Shown here piece by piece: positions 25,001 to 37,720 of a DNA stretch of 64,000 nucleotides. Both the position numbers and the translations under genes were made by a program. Under the pieces are notes generated by a model. That model saw only the letters and a program-made list of their open reading frames with translations. It had not been told where the DNA came from and did not search any database. Each line of letters starts with the position of its first letter. The first letter of the stretch is position 1. Origin of the DNA: Solenopsis invicta (lineage: Eukaryota > Arthropoda > Insecta > Hymenoptera > Formicidae); assembly GCF_016802725.1 (NCBI RefSeq), contig NC_052677.1, positions 14,868,329 through 14,932,328 of the forward strand, in the 5' to 3' direction.

Positions 25001-27369
25001 CTATCGCGTCAGAAATTTGCATTTTTTTATACTTGCTTGTTATCTTCCTGGTCCTATTCATTTTTTACGACAGTATCCTTCCGGATTTTGTTTACATAAC
25101 GACACACGTACATACGAAGATATGATATAACAAATTTAATATTTTTATCGTTTAATTACTTGAATAGAGATAAAATAATTACAGAATAATTTTTTAGATA
25201 AAATTGAAAATACAATTAAAGTTAAATTAAGACAAACTTGAAACAGACGTTTACATTGTATAATTTCCTTCAAATATTTAATACTTTATAAATCATTGTA
25301 TAAATATGCAATATGAATATTCTTGATTGTTTTAATATCAAAGTATTAAAAGTTTTCAAAGTGTAAATCCACTGAGTTTCAGCTTCGAGATAATGAAGCT
25401 TTATTCGCTGAGACTCCATAGATAACATGAAGAATATAAGCAAATAAAAAAAATCTTATTTTCTTCTGAAAAGAAATTTTTACTCACAATTTATTTGTCA
25501 AGATACAAAGTTACAAATTAAAAAGCTCTCAATTCAAATTAAAATATATAACGTAAAATATGTATTGTGCTTTTTAATAAAGAAAATACGTTTGTATATA
25601 TTACGAAATAATGAAGAGAAGGCTGCGTGAATTATATAACGACCGTTGGCGTGGATTAATTACCACATATTCAGTTCTTCGTTGGGTGAAGTACTTATGA
25701 GATTAGCAAATCGTTTCTGAAGGGAATGAGTCACGACGTGACGCTGGAAGTTACAGGGCGCAACGCATACGCTTTTCATTAGGACGAGAATGAAGAAGGG
25801 CGGCGCGTTCCATCATTGCACGTTATATGAGCTGCGCCTCGCGGGGGATGAATATAAATAAGAACATTAATAAAACCATAACCCACAAGCAATATCAGCA
25901 GGTTAGATGCTCTCGAGATTTAAAGTCATTACAATTTTTTCCAATATCGCATATTAAACTCCGAAGTTACGAATTGGATACACTGAAAAAACACCGCGTA
26001 AACTAAGATAATTGAAAATACAAGAAAACTAATAAAACTAACATAGCGCTGGCACAGATGGTGCGAGCGATCTTCAAAAGTGAAGATAGAATAATGAAAA
26101 TAGCATCGAAGGATATTAAGACACAGTCGATTAGGAAGGAAAGTAAATAAAGTGGAAGAAAATGTATCCAAAATTATGAACAGTATTAAATTAAAATCGC
26201 AAATTTAAATCTGTCGCGTGCAGTAATAAATGATGAGACACGAAATGCTGACGCGTTAAATATCCGCGCAAGCAATCATTGAAAGTATAATGAAATATCA
26301 GAAACCGACGAGGTGATCAATCAATTCTAAGAGGAAGTTAGATCGAAGACAAACCCGAGGAAACTTCTGTTAACATCTATCGGCTTTATGATCACGACTG
26401 ACAATGAGGCCATAACTCTGATTTAGTAAGTTAATCCCTTTAGCGGAAACACGAACAGGGTCGGGCCCCTTCCCGCCTCCACCCCTTTTAATTAAGAGCG
26501 CAATCATTCTGTCGTAATCCAATACCGAACTCGCCCTGTCCATCGCAATTTCTCCCCGACTCACCGGTCCTAAAGTTAAATTTCCCGTGAAATAAAAACA
26601 CCGCCGCATAGTGTCGTACACTTCTGCCCCCTGTCCGCCGCTCCCATCCCCTCGGTCTGCCTTTCATTGGAAATCGCTTTTTAATCGCGTTCTCGCAAAG
26701 CGCCAAACTTTCGCGCGCTTTTAAGTAGTAGAGCCGTTCGATTTATTCGCCGCTTCAAAAAAATACTTTTATTTAGTTTGCAATCCGAGCGTTATTTAGT
26801 GTAACGTGACTTCAAACGGCTGTATATTCGTTCTTGTCGCAGACAGGGAAAACTGTTGTTAGGGAGAAGTAGTTGGGCACTTTATACGCTGTGAAAATGC
26901 ATCCGGCTGAAATACCAAAGAACTTGTAGCTACGGAGATTTGTAAGCATTCGTTGCATTCGCTTAATGTAAAATGAGAAGGAGATCAACTTTAAATTTCT
27001 GTATCGTTAGAATCATTAAAAAGAAAAATTACTTTCGAAAGATTATTGACGATTTATATTTCGAATAAGGAAACTGTTGAAGAATCCAGGAAGTTTTAAA
27101 AAATAAGAAGAGATTTTAAGTCAGCAATATTTAGAAAGAATAAAGCTTGAGGCCATAAAAATCGAAATGCAATTTTTAAGATAAAACGTCGAAAGCTTCG
27201 ATATTTAAAATTAAAAATAAATCAATCTTTCTCACGTTTGGGAAAATTGGGACGTTTAATAATAAGATAACAAGTTCTTATTTTATTTTTTATATTTTTG
27301 ATAGATTTATTTATTCATTAATTTACCTTTTTACTTGTGTAAAAGTATTCAAAAACTGATAAATGTTGC
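25001..27369. other. AT-rich stretch with small GC patches
   Basis: A CpG-bearing patch lies at about 25720-25850. A second at 26440-26720 carries overlapping minus-strand frames of 83 and 72 codons without recognisable domains. On the minus strand CCGGTGAGT near 26560-26568 is donor-like, but no matching acceptor was found. Confidence 0.45.
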
Positions 27370-27476
27370 GTTTGGCATTGCAAATCTCAGAATCGAGCTA
27401 GAGGAGCTAGCTTGAATCACATGATCTTCGATCAAATCAAGTACTAAGATTATTTCTGAGATGTGAATTGCCGAAC
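27370..27476. ncRNA. Long imperfect hairpin, pre-miRNA-like or MITE relic
   Basis: GTTTGGCATTGCAAATCTCAGAA at the 5' side pairs with TTTCTGAGATGTGAATTGCCGAAC at the 3' side with a few mismatches, giving a base stem of about 23 bp. A weaker inner stem closes around CTTGAATCAC and ATCAAATCAAG with an apical TGATC-TTC-GATCA. The size of 107 nt and the stem geometry resemble an insect miRNA precursor, but no known mature miRNA sequence is recognised. A degraded inverted-repeat element is the main alternative. Transcription could be from either strand. Confidence 0.35.
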
Positions 27477-28959
27477 GATTTGCGAAGTGAAAGAGCAAAC
27501 AGATGCCTCCTATTTGCAAAACTGAATGCAGCCAAAGATAAAGAAAAACTTAACTTAAATAAGAAACAAAGTTTCTCATTTAAGAATAAAAAAAGTTTTT
27601 TTTATCCTTACTGTACCTAATTTTATTTTGTTTAATTTATTCTACACATATAACAGTAATAAGAAATCTTCTTGCTTACAAACTTAAACAAACAAATTAG
27701 AAAAACGTAAACGTACATGCAACTTTCTATTTCGTGAATACTTAAGAATTACAAAGAGCCATTTTGTACCTTAAAAGGAGCTTTATGTTGGAGTTTCAAA
27801 AAATGGGCGAGCTTCTGGATTCTTCAAGAAGCTTTTCTCTGCGGTAGAGATCGAGCGATGCATTATACCTCTCGAAACGGGTAAAAATGCGAGGGATCAA
27901 GCGTCCGAATTGCGCGTCAGCTGATTGAAAGGCAGCCGGTGACGTTGCCGAAAGGCGCCGCGCCACGCGACACCTTCGCCGAAATATGAGGACATAAATT
28001 CCCGCTACGAGGCTGACCTCCAAATGGCTACCATTAAGCACCCCGAGATTCCCATTTCGACTTCAAAGTATCGAGATCATGATCGAACGATCCTTAATGG
28101 CCCCCATACAAAGGAGGTGCCATGATCGCCGATTCGAACGCATTCATTTTTCGTGCTTCAACGCGTACCCAATAACTCTTAAACTAAGATTTTAACTCTT
28201 AGAAACCGGGAAAAAAAAAATGTAACTTGAAAACCGAGAAATCGAGAACATGCGCGTTTAAAAGATTGAGGTTTAGAAAGTTGATTTTCAAATCAAAAAA
28301 GAGATAACTCGAAGAATCGTGGAACTTGAAAAAACCAACAAGTTGTAAGTATAGAAATTTGACAGCGTACATTGGATAATGTTTGATGTTTTGCGACCAA
28401 AGAATCTTAGGCACGTTTCCAAACGTGAGAAATCGTGTAAATGCGTTGGGAGAAGTTCAACATTTGCACAGATCTCTAGATTACAGGTCCAAGAAACTTG
28501 TGTCGCTCTAAAATTCAACAATTGCTAAACTTTCCGTTTAACGATCCGCGAATAATAAGCGTACTCGCCGGCTTAAAAAACGAACTTCCAAATACGAAAA
28601 CTAGAAATACGAATATTAAATTTATTTCAGATATCTTTAATTCGTCACATGCGCACTTAGAACACCGAGATAAAAACCTATATTTAATTTTATATGTCGC
28701 GAAATACTGAAAATTTAATTTACCAGAGAGAAATTTCTAATTGATTTTGCATGTATAAAAGATTTTCTTCATTTATAATTAAGCCGAATTTAACGCGTAA
28801 AACAAACTTAATTTTATCCCTCGCGCCAGCATATCATATTGAATGTATAACGCAATTATCTATCCAAATGTCTTCGATTATTGCAAAATCAATCAGTACT
28901 CGCTAAAATGGAACAATCAAAGTTTTATGGAGAAGATTGAACGTTTCATCAGTTATTCC
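27477..28959. other. AT-rich stretch with a CpG-bearing patch
   Basis: A moderate-GC patch at about 27880-28080 holds an 81-codon minus frame without known features. The remainder is AT-rich, and no gene was recognised. Confidence 0.5.
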
Positions 28960-29460
28960 GCCGTATTGCCACCTAAGTAACAATTCGCGAATAGCGACGC
29001 AATTAAACTAAGTATCGGCCAGCGATGATCGCTGCAGCGCGGGCACGCACCTCGGCGACGTGACCGGCGTCTGGACCGATCCGAAAGAATCGCGAGTCCA
29101 TCCACGTAACATAAAATATAGTAAATCGGGCAGAGAGTAATGCCCGGCTCGTAAATAACATGACATATGTTCGTTGGAGGCACGGCTGGCATGTACGCGT
29201 AAATCTCCTGGTCGCGCCGATCGATAAAACGCCGCTCGCTCACTCGCTCGTCGGAGCACGGCCGCCTCTGGTCGCTGCGCTCGCGATCGGTTGATCATTT
29301 ACGCCTAATAAATCGGGCGAGTGTTAACGAGTGTATTAGCAAGCGAAATAGAGGCGAATTTTTTGTCTTTTCGTCGCGGAACGAAATTAGATGCGACGTT
29401 ACGCGAATTTTTCTACCGTATTTTTACGTAAAGCATGCGACAAATTAGACGTGAGCGTGT
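28960..29460. promoter_or_regulatory. CpG-rich segment
   Basis: A well-defined CpG-rich block with sharp AT-rich shoulders. It carries overlapping minus-strand frames of 96 codons each, in different frames, as expected from composition alone. Neither shows a signal peptide, zinc finger or other motif I can name. It is a candidate promoter or 5' exon by analogy with CpG-rich promoters in sparsely methylated insect genomes. Confidence 0.3.
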
Positions 29461-31469
29461 AATTTAGAAAGTCACTTTTGAGACTTTTCTGACTCCGCAT
29501 TATAAAAATGGTAAAATACGAGCATTAAGGGTATAAAGCATTTTTTTTAATTAAATGAAAATAAAAAAAATGAAATTGTCAATTTTTTTTATGATAGCTT
29601 TTTAGATAGATTTTTATGAAGCTAATATATAATTAAATGCAACTATAAATGTCATGCTTGAAAACATTGTCGAATCTAAAAACGTTCTTTAAAGGATTTC
29701 GGATATTTTCGAAAATTGAATTTCGCGGAATTGCAGTGAAATAACTGATGAAACGTCCAATTTTTCGTGTAATCTTCATCATTCCGCTTTAGGGAGTTTC
29801 GACCGATTTTGCAATTATCGAAGAAAAGGGAAGGGGGGGGGGACAATTGCATTTGGCTGCGACAAATCGCTATACACTGTGAGTGGACAGGAAAAGGCAA
29901 GAGAAAGGGGAATAGTCGGAAGCGCGCGCAATATCAAGTCTCACGTACAACAATTTAGAACGGTTGTACCGAAATCGTTTATTCGCCAAGAGATTGATGA
30001 GCGTTGAAATGTTGTCAAAAAGCTGAAAGTAGCTGATACAAAATGTCTCAGAATTTCGTTTGAAAAGAGATATATAAAGCTTCTTAGGAAATTTGAAATA
30101 AATTTTCCCTTGGTAGAAATGTCAAGGAAAACCATCATTTTTCACAACTTTTCAAATTTATAGCATTCAATAATTTATAAATTAAGCTTGAAATTGAAAT
30201 TCTGTAAAATAAAAATCGCTTCAAATCAGATAACAGATAATATTTCATTATTTATTTTAGTCTTTTAAATTGTACTCGTATTAATTTATGAAAGAATAGA
30301 TCTTTTCGCTGAAGCTTATATTCCAGAATTTATCAACACCTCTTTTAATATTTTTGTTAAATTATCTTCAATTTTTATAAAAATAATATATGTATACCGA
30401 CTTTTTGCCAATTCGAATATTCTCCATATATACATATTTATTCATTTCACGTATAAGCGCTCTTTTAATATTCCTATCGGCACCGCCTCATATTATTCGT
30501 ATATTTGATGAACTTTATAATTTGTGATAAACAAATATTGAAAACTCAATGATGATTAAACAAATTTATGCTTAATAAATTGCCGAGTAATATAATAATC
30601 GTATTGCAATCTCATCACAAAAGTATTTATAATTGCAATGTCAATTATATTTACGATTGTATTGTTCAATTACCAATTTTAATCCGTTATCATTTTTTTC
30701 TCGAGACTAATTAATTGCTTGACATGACGATCGATTCTGTAAATTCAGCTAAATCACAAATTCAAAAATTTACAAAGCGCTATATTTTTACAAAAGTTTT
30801 TCACAAGTAAACGTTCTGAGAATCTATCATCGTTAAAAGCATGTAATTAAAATTGACGAGCAGCAATCACGAGTTAACAAGGTACCGACGCAAAACTACG
30901 CCCCATTCTTACTTCGTCCGCCCACTTTTGCATTTTATACTAACAACGCTTGCTTCTCGATTGACGTTTCATTACCTACGCAAAAGAAAGATCGCGAGAG
31001 AAAGGGAAGAAAAGATATTTTTATGTCGTGATTGAATCAAACGATCGATTTTTTTACCAATGCGACGTGAAAACTGAAAGTTTAAACGCTGTTTAAACTA
31101 ATGCTAACTTATCGAAAAGAATTCTGTTATCAACAATTATAAATTTACTTACTAGAACCTATATAGAGCTCCTCTATTATTGTATTTCAAACATAACGTA
31201 ATATACGTCAATATTTTGCTGTAAGTCGAAGGATTATGAATGTTCAAGGATTATAATTGGTTGTACATATTGACGAGTTTAAATTTATACCGAACTTAGC
31301 ATGTACAATCGCGCGAATTAGAGCGCGTTCTATTTCGTGCAATCAATTGCCGGTATATTACCGCGATACGTTGCACGTGCAATTTCTGTATTAGATTATG
31401 CGATCGTGCCGTGATTAATTGCTAGTTGCAGTTGTACGCGCAATTATTGTCCAGTGGAAAATAGATAGA
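29461..31469. other. AT-rich stretch
   Basis: Contains a ten-G run preceded by GGGAA at 29828-29842, and a perfect palindrome TTGCACGTGCAA (31371-31382) that includes an E-box CACGTG. No gene was recognised. Confidence 0.5.
31371..31382. promoter_or_regulatory. 12-bp palindrome with CACGTG E-box
   Basis: TTGCACGTGCAA is a perfect palindrome. CACGTG is the canonical binding core of bHLH factors such as the Max and CLOCK/CYCLE families. It lies in a CpG-bearing patch (31310-31440) next to an AT microsatellite. Function is inference only. Confidence 0.3.
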
Positions 31470-31470
31470 A

Positions 31471-31498
<28 letters not shown>
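31470..31498. repeat. (AT)n microsatellite
   Basis: About 14 uninterrupted AT units, ending 27 bases from the candidate minus-strand exon. Confidence 0.95.
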
Positions 31499-31501
<3 letters not shown>

Positions 31502-31525
31502 GCAATTTGTGTTAAATTGACTTAC

Positions 31526-31594
31526 TTGCGAATCGCCGACTTCGGACATGCACGATCCACACACTCCCTCCCGAGATCAATCCTTAGCTCGGTA
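31526..31594 (-). CDS. Candidate 69-bp internal exon
   Basis: On the minus strand a TTTTTCATTTACAG acceptor immediately precedes this segment and CGCAA|GTAAGTCAAT follows it. Both are near-ideal splice signals. Of three frames only one is open: it begins TELRIDLGRECVDRACP and continues to an Arg before an AA| split codon. The exon would be 69 bp (a multiple of three) with phase 2 introns on both sides, so it could be skipped or included without a frameshift. GC content is higher than the surrounding DNA and two Cys residues are present. No protein family was recognised. Adjacent exons were not found, so the gene is unknown. Confidence 0.4.
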
Positions 31595-33999
31595 CTGTAA
31601 ATGAAAAACAAAAATTAATGTAATGAAGTAATAAGATTATAATAATAGTAGATACAATAAATATGCCACAAAGATGTTTTTATGTACTGATAAAAGTAGA
31701 ATACGAGACACATTTTAGACACGAAAAGAACCGTTTTGTTAAAGTATCTAAAAATGTAGATACAGACAGTAATTGTGTTAAACCATTGAAATAATTACGT
31801 AGGACGTTTAAACTGATTGTCAAAATTTTCAGCATTGTCTCTTTCATAATTATTTTGATGGTCTAACAAAGTTACTTTCAGATCTATATCTTGCTAAATT
31901 TTTCGATATATCGACAACCATGCTTTCCAAGTATCTGCAGGAAAATCGTAATTCCTATATTTTTCTTGGATATTAAAAAATTCCATATTCATCCTTATAA
32001 TATTACTATAATATTAAATCTACTTCAACTAAGAGGAGATAAATGGCGATATAAATAATCGAAATATATTTGTGGAATTGCTGTCGAAGCGACATTTATA
32101 CTTGTACATGCTGTTAAAAGTTTTTTTTAGACATTTTTAACACATGTCATTTCCAAGAGGGTATAGAATTAAAATCAATAATACTCATTTAAAAAAAGCT
32201 ACCTCCCCTTCCTTTATTTATACGTTACGTCATTTAATCTCCACCAAATTCTTTGTGTTAACAACCGTAAAACGTTTCGCCTCGAAGTACTCACTTCAAC
32301 ATAAATCCTCTCCGTTAATTGCGCAGTACGATCGCGCGAGTAATTTAAACTCGCCCGCTCGCCCCGGCTGGCGGCCTGACGAAATAATATTCCGGCTAAA
32401 TGGCGGCTCGTGAATCCCGTCCGAATGCGCGATAAAACCAATGCCGGTAGCGTGTTTACAGTTTTACGAGGTGTCAGCGAAATGCACAGCGAGCGAGCTA
32501 CATTCGCGTAACGTCATGGGCCTTATATGATATCCTAAACCTTTCCCGCTGTACTGTCCAAGTGTCCAGATCATTAGCTATCCATCTTTTTAATCGCTTT
32601 TAAAAGATTCCACACTTTTACTTTATTTTTCATAACTTTCAGAAGAGTTCTTTTGAAGCTTTAAATGCGTAATAAAAATATTTCATAAGTATTTTATTTT
32701 CAATAATAAATACGAAAATGGTAGTATGTGTGTGTGTGAATATAACGGTGTAATAAAAAAAAATAAAAAAATAAAAAATAGCGTAGAGATATATATGACT
32801 GAGAAATTAAATAAAATTCTCATGTAATTAATCACGTTAAATAAAATTCCTGACTCTTTAATAAGCTTTATCTAATCTGGGAAAAGAACTGCAATTAATC
32901 AATGACATAGTCACTTAAAATCTAATCAATCTATGGCGAGAGTACACTTGTTTTAATAAATTTGAGATATAAATTTTTTTTGTATGCATCCTGTCATAAT
33001 TTTTCAATTCTTCTACCGTTAAACCTTAATGTGCTAAAGTATAAAGCATGTGCTTATAAAACATATGATATTATCGAATTATAATTATTGTCATAATTGA
33101 ATAATTAACCTTCTAATTAGCTTAGTTAAACAGGCGATTAGCAACAGCTGTTACGTGACATTGGCATGTCTTGGCCAGTATTTGATGTCGTGGGTTACGA
33201 TTTCATCCCTCCCACCTCGTCAGCCCTCCTTGACATTGCGTGTCTCCCCGGAGGCTCCTTGAGCGTCTGATTAACTTGGTATGAAATTATGTCCCATCTT
33301 TATACCCTCCTTAATACACCTAGACTTATGTATCTAAGAACTCTATGATTAAGAGGACTCGAGTTATTCAAGCGTCTAAAATTTCAGAGATTTAATAATA
33401 CAATTTATAATACATTATAATAATTTTAAAAGCAAAGCTGCATACCAAAACATATAATATAGTGTAAAAAATTTACTATCCGAGAATTTAAAAAACTTTA
33501 AGGATCTAATTGTTTTACAAAACATTAGAATTTAATTTTGCAAAATAAAATTTAATAATTTTAAGAATGAGCTAAATGTATATGTAAAAATATCAAAAAA
33601 ATAATTAAATTTATATGATACATTTAATAATATTTACAAATTTGATCCAACTTGTCTTAAGAAAAATATGAGAAGATAAAATCTTATTTAATTTGTTTAA
33701 TAATTTTAATGGTTATATTCAAATCTTTCAGAATCAAAAAGTTTAGAGATTTAATTTACTTAAAAATTTCAACAGTTTGCGAAAGTAAACTAAACAAACG
33801 TTCTAAAAGCAAAAGTTTAAAAGTATTCTTAGCTTTAGTATTCGAAATACAAGCAGTCGGGGGTACGTCAATTGGATCATTTATTATGTCAAGCCCTTCG
33901 TCATTTTCTGAAACCACCCTTGACTCAACGTCAAATTCCTCAAGCCCTTCATCTCTCCTTTAACAGTTCGCACCTCGACTCATCCCCTCATGTCGGTTG
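31595..33999. other. AT-rich stretch with small GC patches
   Basis: A CpG-bearing patch at 32270-32530 has frames of 89 (plus) and 75 (minus) codons without known motifs. A pyrimidine-rich patch lies at 33190-33260. The rest is AT-rich, and no gene was recognised. Confidence 0.5.
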
Positions 34000-34300
34000 C
34001 AAGACGCTACAGCTGCAGCTGCAGTTCTCGCGTGCATCCGCAAGGGAAGGAGGGGGAGGATTATAGGGAGGATGGGTATGGTGGCGTGGGATGATTGTGG
34101 GGGCAAACGTAGGTGGGGGTGGATCGTACATACGCGGCCGGTGCATGCGGTAATGGCGGTGCATACGGTGTACCAGTCAAACGCATACCGTATTGATTTT
34201 AATATCTGTGTAGGAAGCAGAGAGAGGAAGAGTAGACGAAGAGAACAGAAGAAGAGAGGAGAGAGGGAGACAGAGAAAGACAGAGAGAACGGAAAGAAAG
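34000..34300. other. G-rich and purine-rich low-complexity block
   Basis: CAGCTGCAGCTGCAG near 34009 is followed by repeated G runs (for example GGAGGGGGAGG, then GTAGGTGGGGGTGG) with strong G-quadruplex potential, and then by an AGAGGGAGA tract up to about 34300. Frames of 113 and 124 codons on opposite strands reflect this composition. Confidence 0.5.
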
Positions 34301-35550
34301 GAATGCAGTGGAAGAGGAAGCTTTTACACGTCATTTAGGCACCTGTAGCTGCGACTTCTGATGCGTCAGCATTTTGCTCGCGTGTTAAGGTGCATTGGCA
34401 AGTTTATTCAAGTCGATTTACCTTTATGCACACAGAATCATACACGTTATATGCTACATTTTAATATATTTTTTTTACGTTTATTAAAATATATCATTCT
34501 AAGCATAAACCATTCTTAAATTGGGTTTCATAAAATAAATACATTTTTTTAAAGATATATATATACATAAAGAATCTTTCTCTTTATTTAACATAAAATT
34601 ATTACTCCTGGTGTAACATAGAGAAAATAACTATTATTAAAGATCGACTAAAATTAATCTGCTAGCTCGATTAAAAATACGTCCACTCATGAAACTAATT
34701 TCAAACGTGGGAATGGACGATAGGGGGAGAGAGGTTTGTAAATGACGAACGCACTAATGGTAAGTGACAGTGGCTAATTAATTAGTATCGAATGTTCGAC
34801 ACAGCAAGAGCGATTAAACGCAACACCTGAAAATCCTAATCACCTACAAATTAATCCGGACAAACATAATAACAGATACGGGCTTACTATTTTTAATCAA
34901 AAGGTATTGTAAATATATTGAAACTGTTCAGGAAATGATTAAAATTGTGAAATATTTTAGATATAATTAATAAAAAATATTTTAATAATTCTATAATTTT
35001 CTGATTGTTACAGTTATTAATAAAATAATAGAAATCTTTTATCTTGCGTTAATTGTATAAAAATAGTATTTTTTTTTAAATGAGTTAAAATTAATTACTT
35101 AAAAAGTATTAAAGACTATTGTTGTGTATTTAATTACTGAAAAATATTCATCACATTTGTCATCATATAAAGCACTTGATCGAGTTATCTCTATTAAATA
35201 AAAAAAAAAATATATACGTAACATGAATAGTACAATGATGCTAATAACAAAGCAATTAATATAATTTTCAATGTACAACAGAATTATTCTATGGTGGTGT
35301 TTAGCCTTAATTTGTCCGAATCGTATTAAATTTAGTATATAACTCAGTATATAATTCAGTAAATAGTTCAAAATCACAAGATAAGAGAGGAAACAACTTT
35401 CTTGATGTACTACCGTAACAATAACAAAACTAGTATAAAGATCGAAGTATAAAAGGATTAAAGTAGATTCACCCCGCACCGCTTTTGTTGGTGAATTAAT
35501 CACAACTTAATTGAATCTAGAGCACACCATGCACTAACCAAGCACACCAA
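34301..35550. other. AT-rich stretch
   Basis: A GTAAGTGACA donor-like site near 34759 has no acceptor partner. A TATAAAAG motif near 35446 lacks an initiator at the proper distance. The 134-codon minus frame at 35099-35503 is Ile/Tyr/Leu-rich with AT-driven composition. It has several hydrophobic runs but no recognised family, and is not called. Confidence 0.45.
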
Positions 35551-35945
35551 ACTGCCTTGTTTACTAAAGGCACTCATCCGGAATAATAATCCATGTAGCT
35601 TTATTGCAATAAGATTATTTATTTAGGATCTATCGCGATAATTGAAATATAAAATTTTCTAGTGATAAAGCATAAACAATGATTACAACAGAAGTAATAA
35701 CTGTTTGTTCAATATTTAAAAATTGTGAAAATTGCCATAACTGCAACCAATTGCCATATTTACTAAAAACACTCACCCGGAATAATAATTTACGTGGCTT
35801 TATACAATGAGATTATTTAGGATTAACAAGGGTAGCCGTTATGCTAAAACATTTTCCAATAATTAAACAGATATACGTTACAAAATCATTACAAATAATT
35901 GTTTGTTTAATTCCTAAATATTGAAAAGTTATGAAGATTCAATAA
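35551..35945 (+). repeat. Diverged tandem duplication, period about 199 bp
   Basis: Two head-to-tail units share, in order, TTTACTAAAxxCACTCAyCCGGAATAATAAT, a TACGTGGCTTTAT-like block, AGATTATTTAGGAT, and a 3' block ACAAxxAATAActGTTTGTTyAAT. CACTCATCCG starts at 35571 and CACTCACCCG at 35770. The middles are strongly diverged, so the duplication is old. No coding frame is preserved between units. A third unit was not seen on either side. Confidence 0.75.
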
Positions 35946-37199
35946 GTATAATTAAAAAGTTTAATACTACAATAATCTCATTCACTTTTTTCCAAAGTTT
36001 AAAAAATGTGTTAACTTTTTCAGTGTCAACAAGATGAAGAGACACAAATTTATAACAAAATACTTCGTTTATTCTGCAAAATTTTATATAAAGAATTTAT
36101 AGTTATTTAATAAATAACCAAAAGAGCAATAATAAATATTCAAAGAGGACTTTTAAACTACAGCTCACGAATTAAAAGTTAACTTATCAAACGCAAATTG
36201 TAATTTCAAGTTCCCACGACTACGAGTGAACTACGAGAGTGATTTGAGACAATACAATATCAACAATTACACTGCTGGAATTAATTGAGATCTGTTATTG
36301 AGGACAAGATTGCATCTATTATATGACTTTGCCGCATTTAGCAATTAACAGTGGGCAACGATATAAAGCGTTATTCTGCTGTGTAGGATATTGCACTTTA
36401 GGCGATTCCCATGTAACACTCGTCACTTACGTGCCGGACATTAATTTTTGGCTGTACATAATAGAAAAAAAGATAAAGAGAAAAATACAGGATTCTAAAA
36501 GCATTAGATATTATTTTTGTTACATGTGTCATTTAAAAACTATTCTTTTTAAATGAAAATGTACAGAAAAAATATACACTTTATTTTCTAAATAAAGATT
36601 CCTGAGAAAGAAGCTTCTAACAAACAATTTGAGGAAAGAAAATAAGTGACCAAATCAAATCGTTTAATGAATGTCAAATGAATTATATTTTATAATACAA
36701 TTTTTTAAAAAAACATTTTAAGACTTGATTTTAAAAATAATAAAAAATAAAAAGAATAGATATTATTTATCTCTCTCGACATACTCTCGACACTAGCGGA
36801 AAACCATCTCTAAATTTATGAAAAAAAAAAATGATTTGAAGAATATGCAATAGCTCCGAGACTTATTCATTAAAATAAAATTAATTAATGGTAATGTACG
36901 CGTAATAGAATAAATATACGTACAAAATAAATAAAATGAAATTTAGCAATTTATTGATTTAGTCTTTATTTTATTGCAATACATATTTATTTTATAGGTG
37001 TGTATAAAACAAATATCTGTATGAAAAGTAAATATTCCTACATGTAAAATACGTAAAATAATTTACTCAGTCTATTTATATCAATAAATATTTCACACAC
37101 CTTTTAATGCATGACATACAAGACAGATACTTTGCCATACAGCCCTTTTCATTTGCTAAGTATACCCAACATTTCCCAAAATATCTCACATTGGCCTTT
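35946..37199. other. AT-rich stretch
   Basis: Apart from the 21-bp exon candidate at 36431-36451, the sequence is AT-rich with short runs. The 77-codon frame at 36323-36556 overlaps that site on the other strand and has no recognised motif. Confidence 0.5.
36431..36451 (-). CDS. Candidate 21-nt microexon
   Basis: On the minus strand a long pyrimidine tract (TCTTTTTTTCTATTATGTACAG) leads to a 21-base segment followed by GTAAGTGACG. The segment CCAAAAATTAATGTCCGGCAC would encode seven residues (PKINVRH in one frame) and keep frame if skipped. Microexons of this size are known from neuronal genes of insects. With such a short exon, chance pairing of splice motifs is a serious alternative. Confidence 0.25.
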
Positions 37200-37720
37200 C
37201 TTTACAGGCTTCCTCTCCTCCGTTCTCCGGTGGACCCGTTGACGAGACATAGGCTGTTGGATAGGACAAGGGTTGGCAAGAATGAAGAGGAGATGGGTGG
37301 CAGATACGAACTTCCTTCTTTGTCGGCCAGGGAGTCGAATGGCGGACAGGCGGACGGGTTAAATTTGCATGGACGCTTGTCTGCGTTTCCAATTTCACGC
37401 ATGCACACATTCAACAGCCCCGGGAACAGTTTGGGAACAGTCGGCGAGGGAAAGGAGGGGAGAAAGGGGGAGAGGGTTGGCTGATAATAAACGGCGTCGA
37501 TTTCGGCATAAATCAAGGCCGCGAATCCCGGCGCGCATCTTCGCGAGCGAACGAAAAAAAAGGAGGGGATTGTAGGGTAGAGAGGGCGAGAGGAGTCGGT
37601 CCATCGACAACGGCCAAATTAATCCGGCAAGCTTAAACAAGCGGAAACCACCCCCGCAAACCATACCCTCTTGCGGTGAGGAATTCCCGCAACGGACCGC
37701 GCGGGATTCCTGTTGCATTT
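37200..37720. promoter_or_regulatory. CpG-rich segment with an acceptor-like start
   Basis: A GC-rich block begins right after the good acceptor GGCCTTTCTTTACAG (ending about 37207). From there one plus frame, part of a 125-codon frame from 37107, stays open to 37484 with a balanced residue mix (for example GGRYELPSLSARESNGGQ) before ending in Gly/Arg/Glu-rich sequence. Minus-strand frames of 104 and 109 codons overlap it, so openness alone is not evidence of coding. Both a terminal coding exon and a non-coding regulatory block remain possible. Confidence 0.25.

Noticed and set aside
33960..34338. Overlapping frames of 124 and 113 codons on opposite strands
   Set aside because: Both follow from G-rich and AGAGGGAGA low-complexity sequence.
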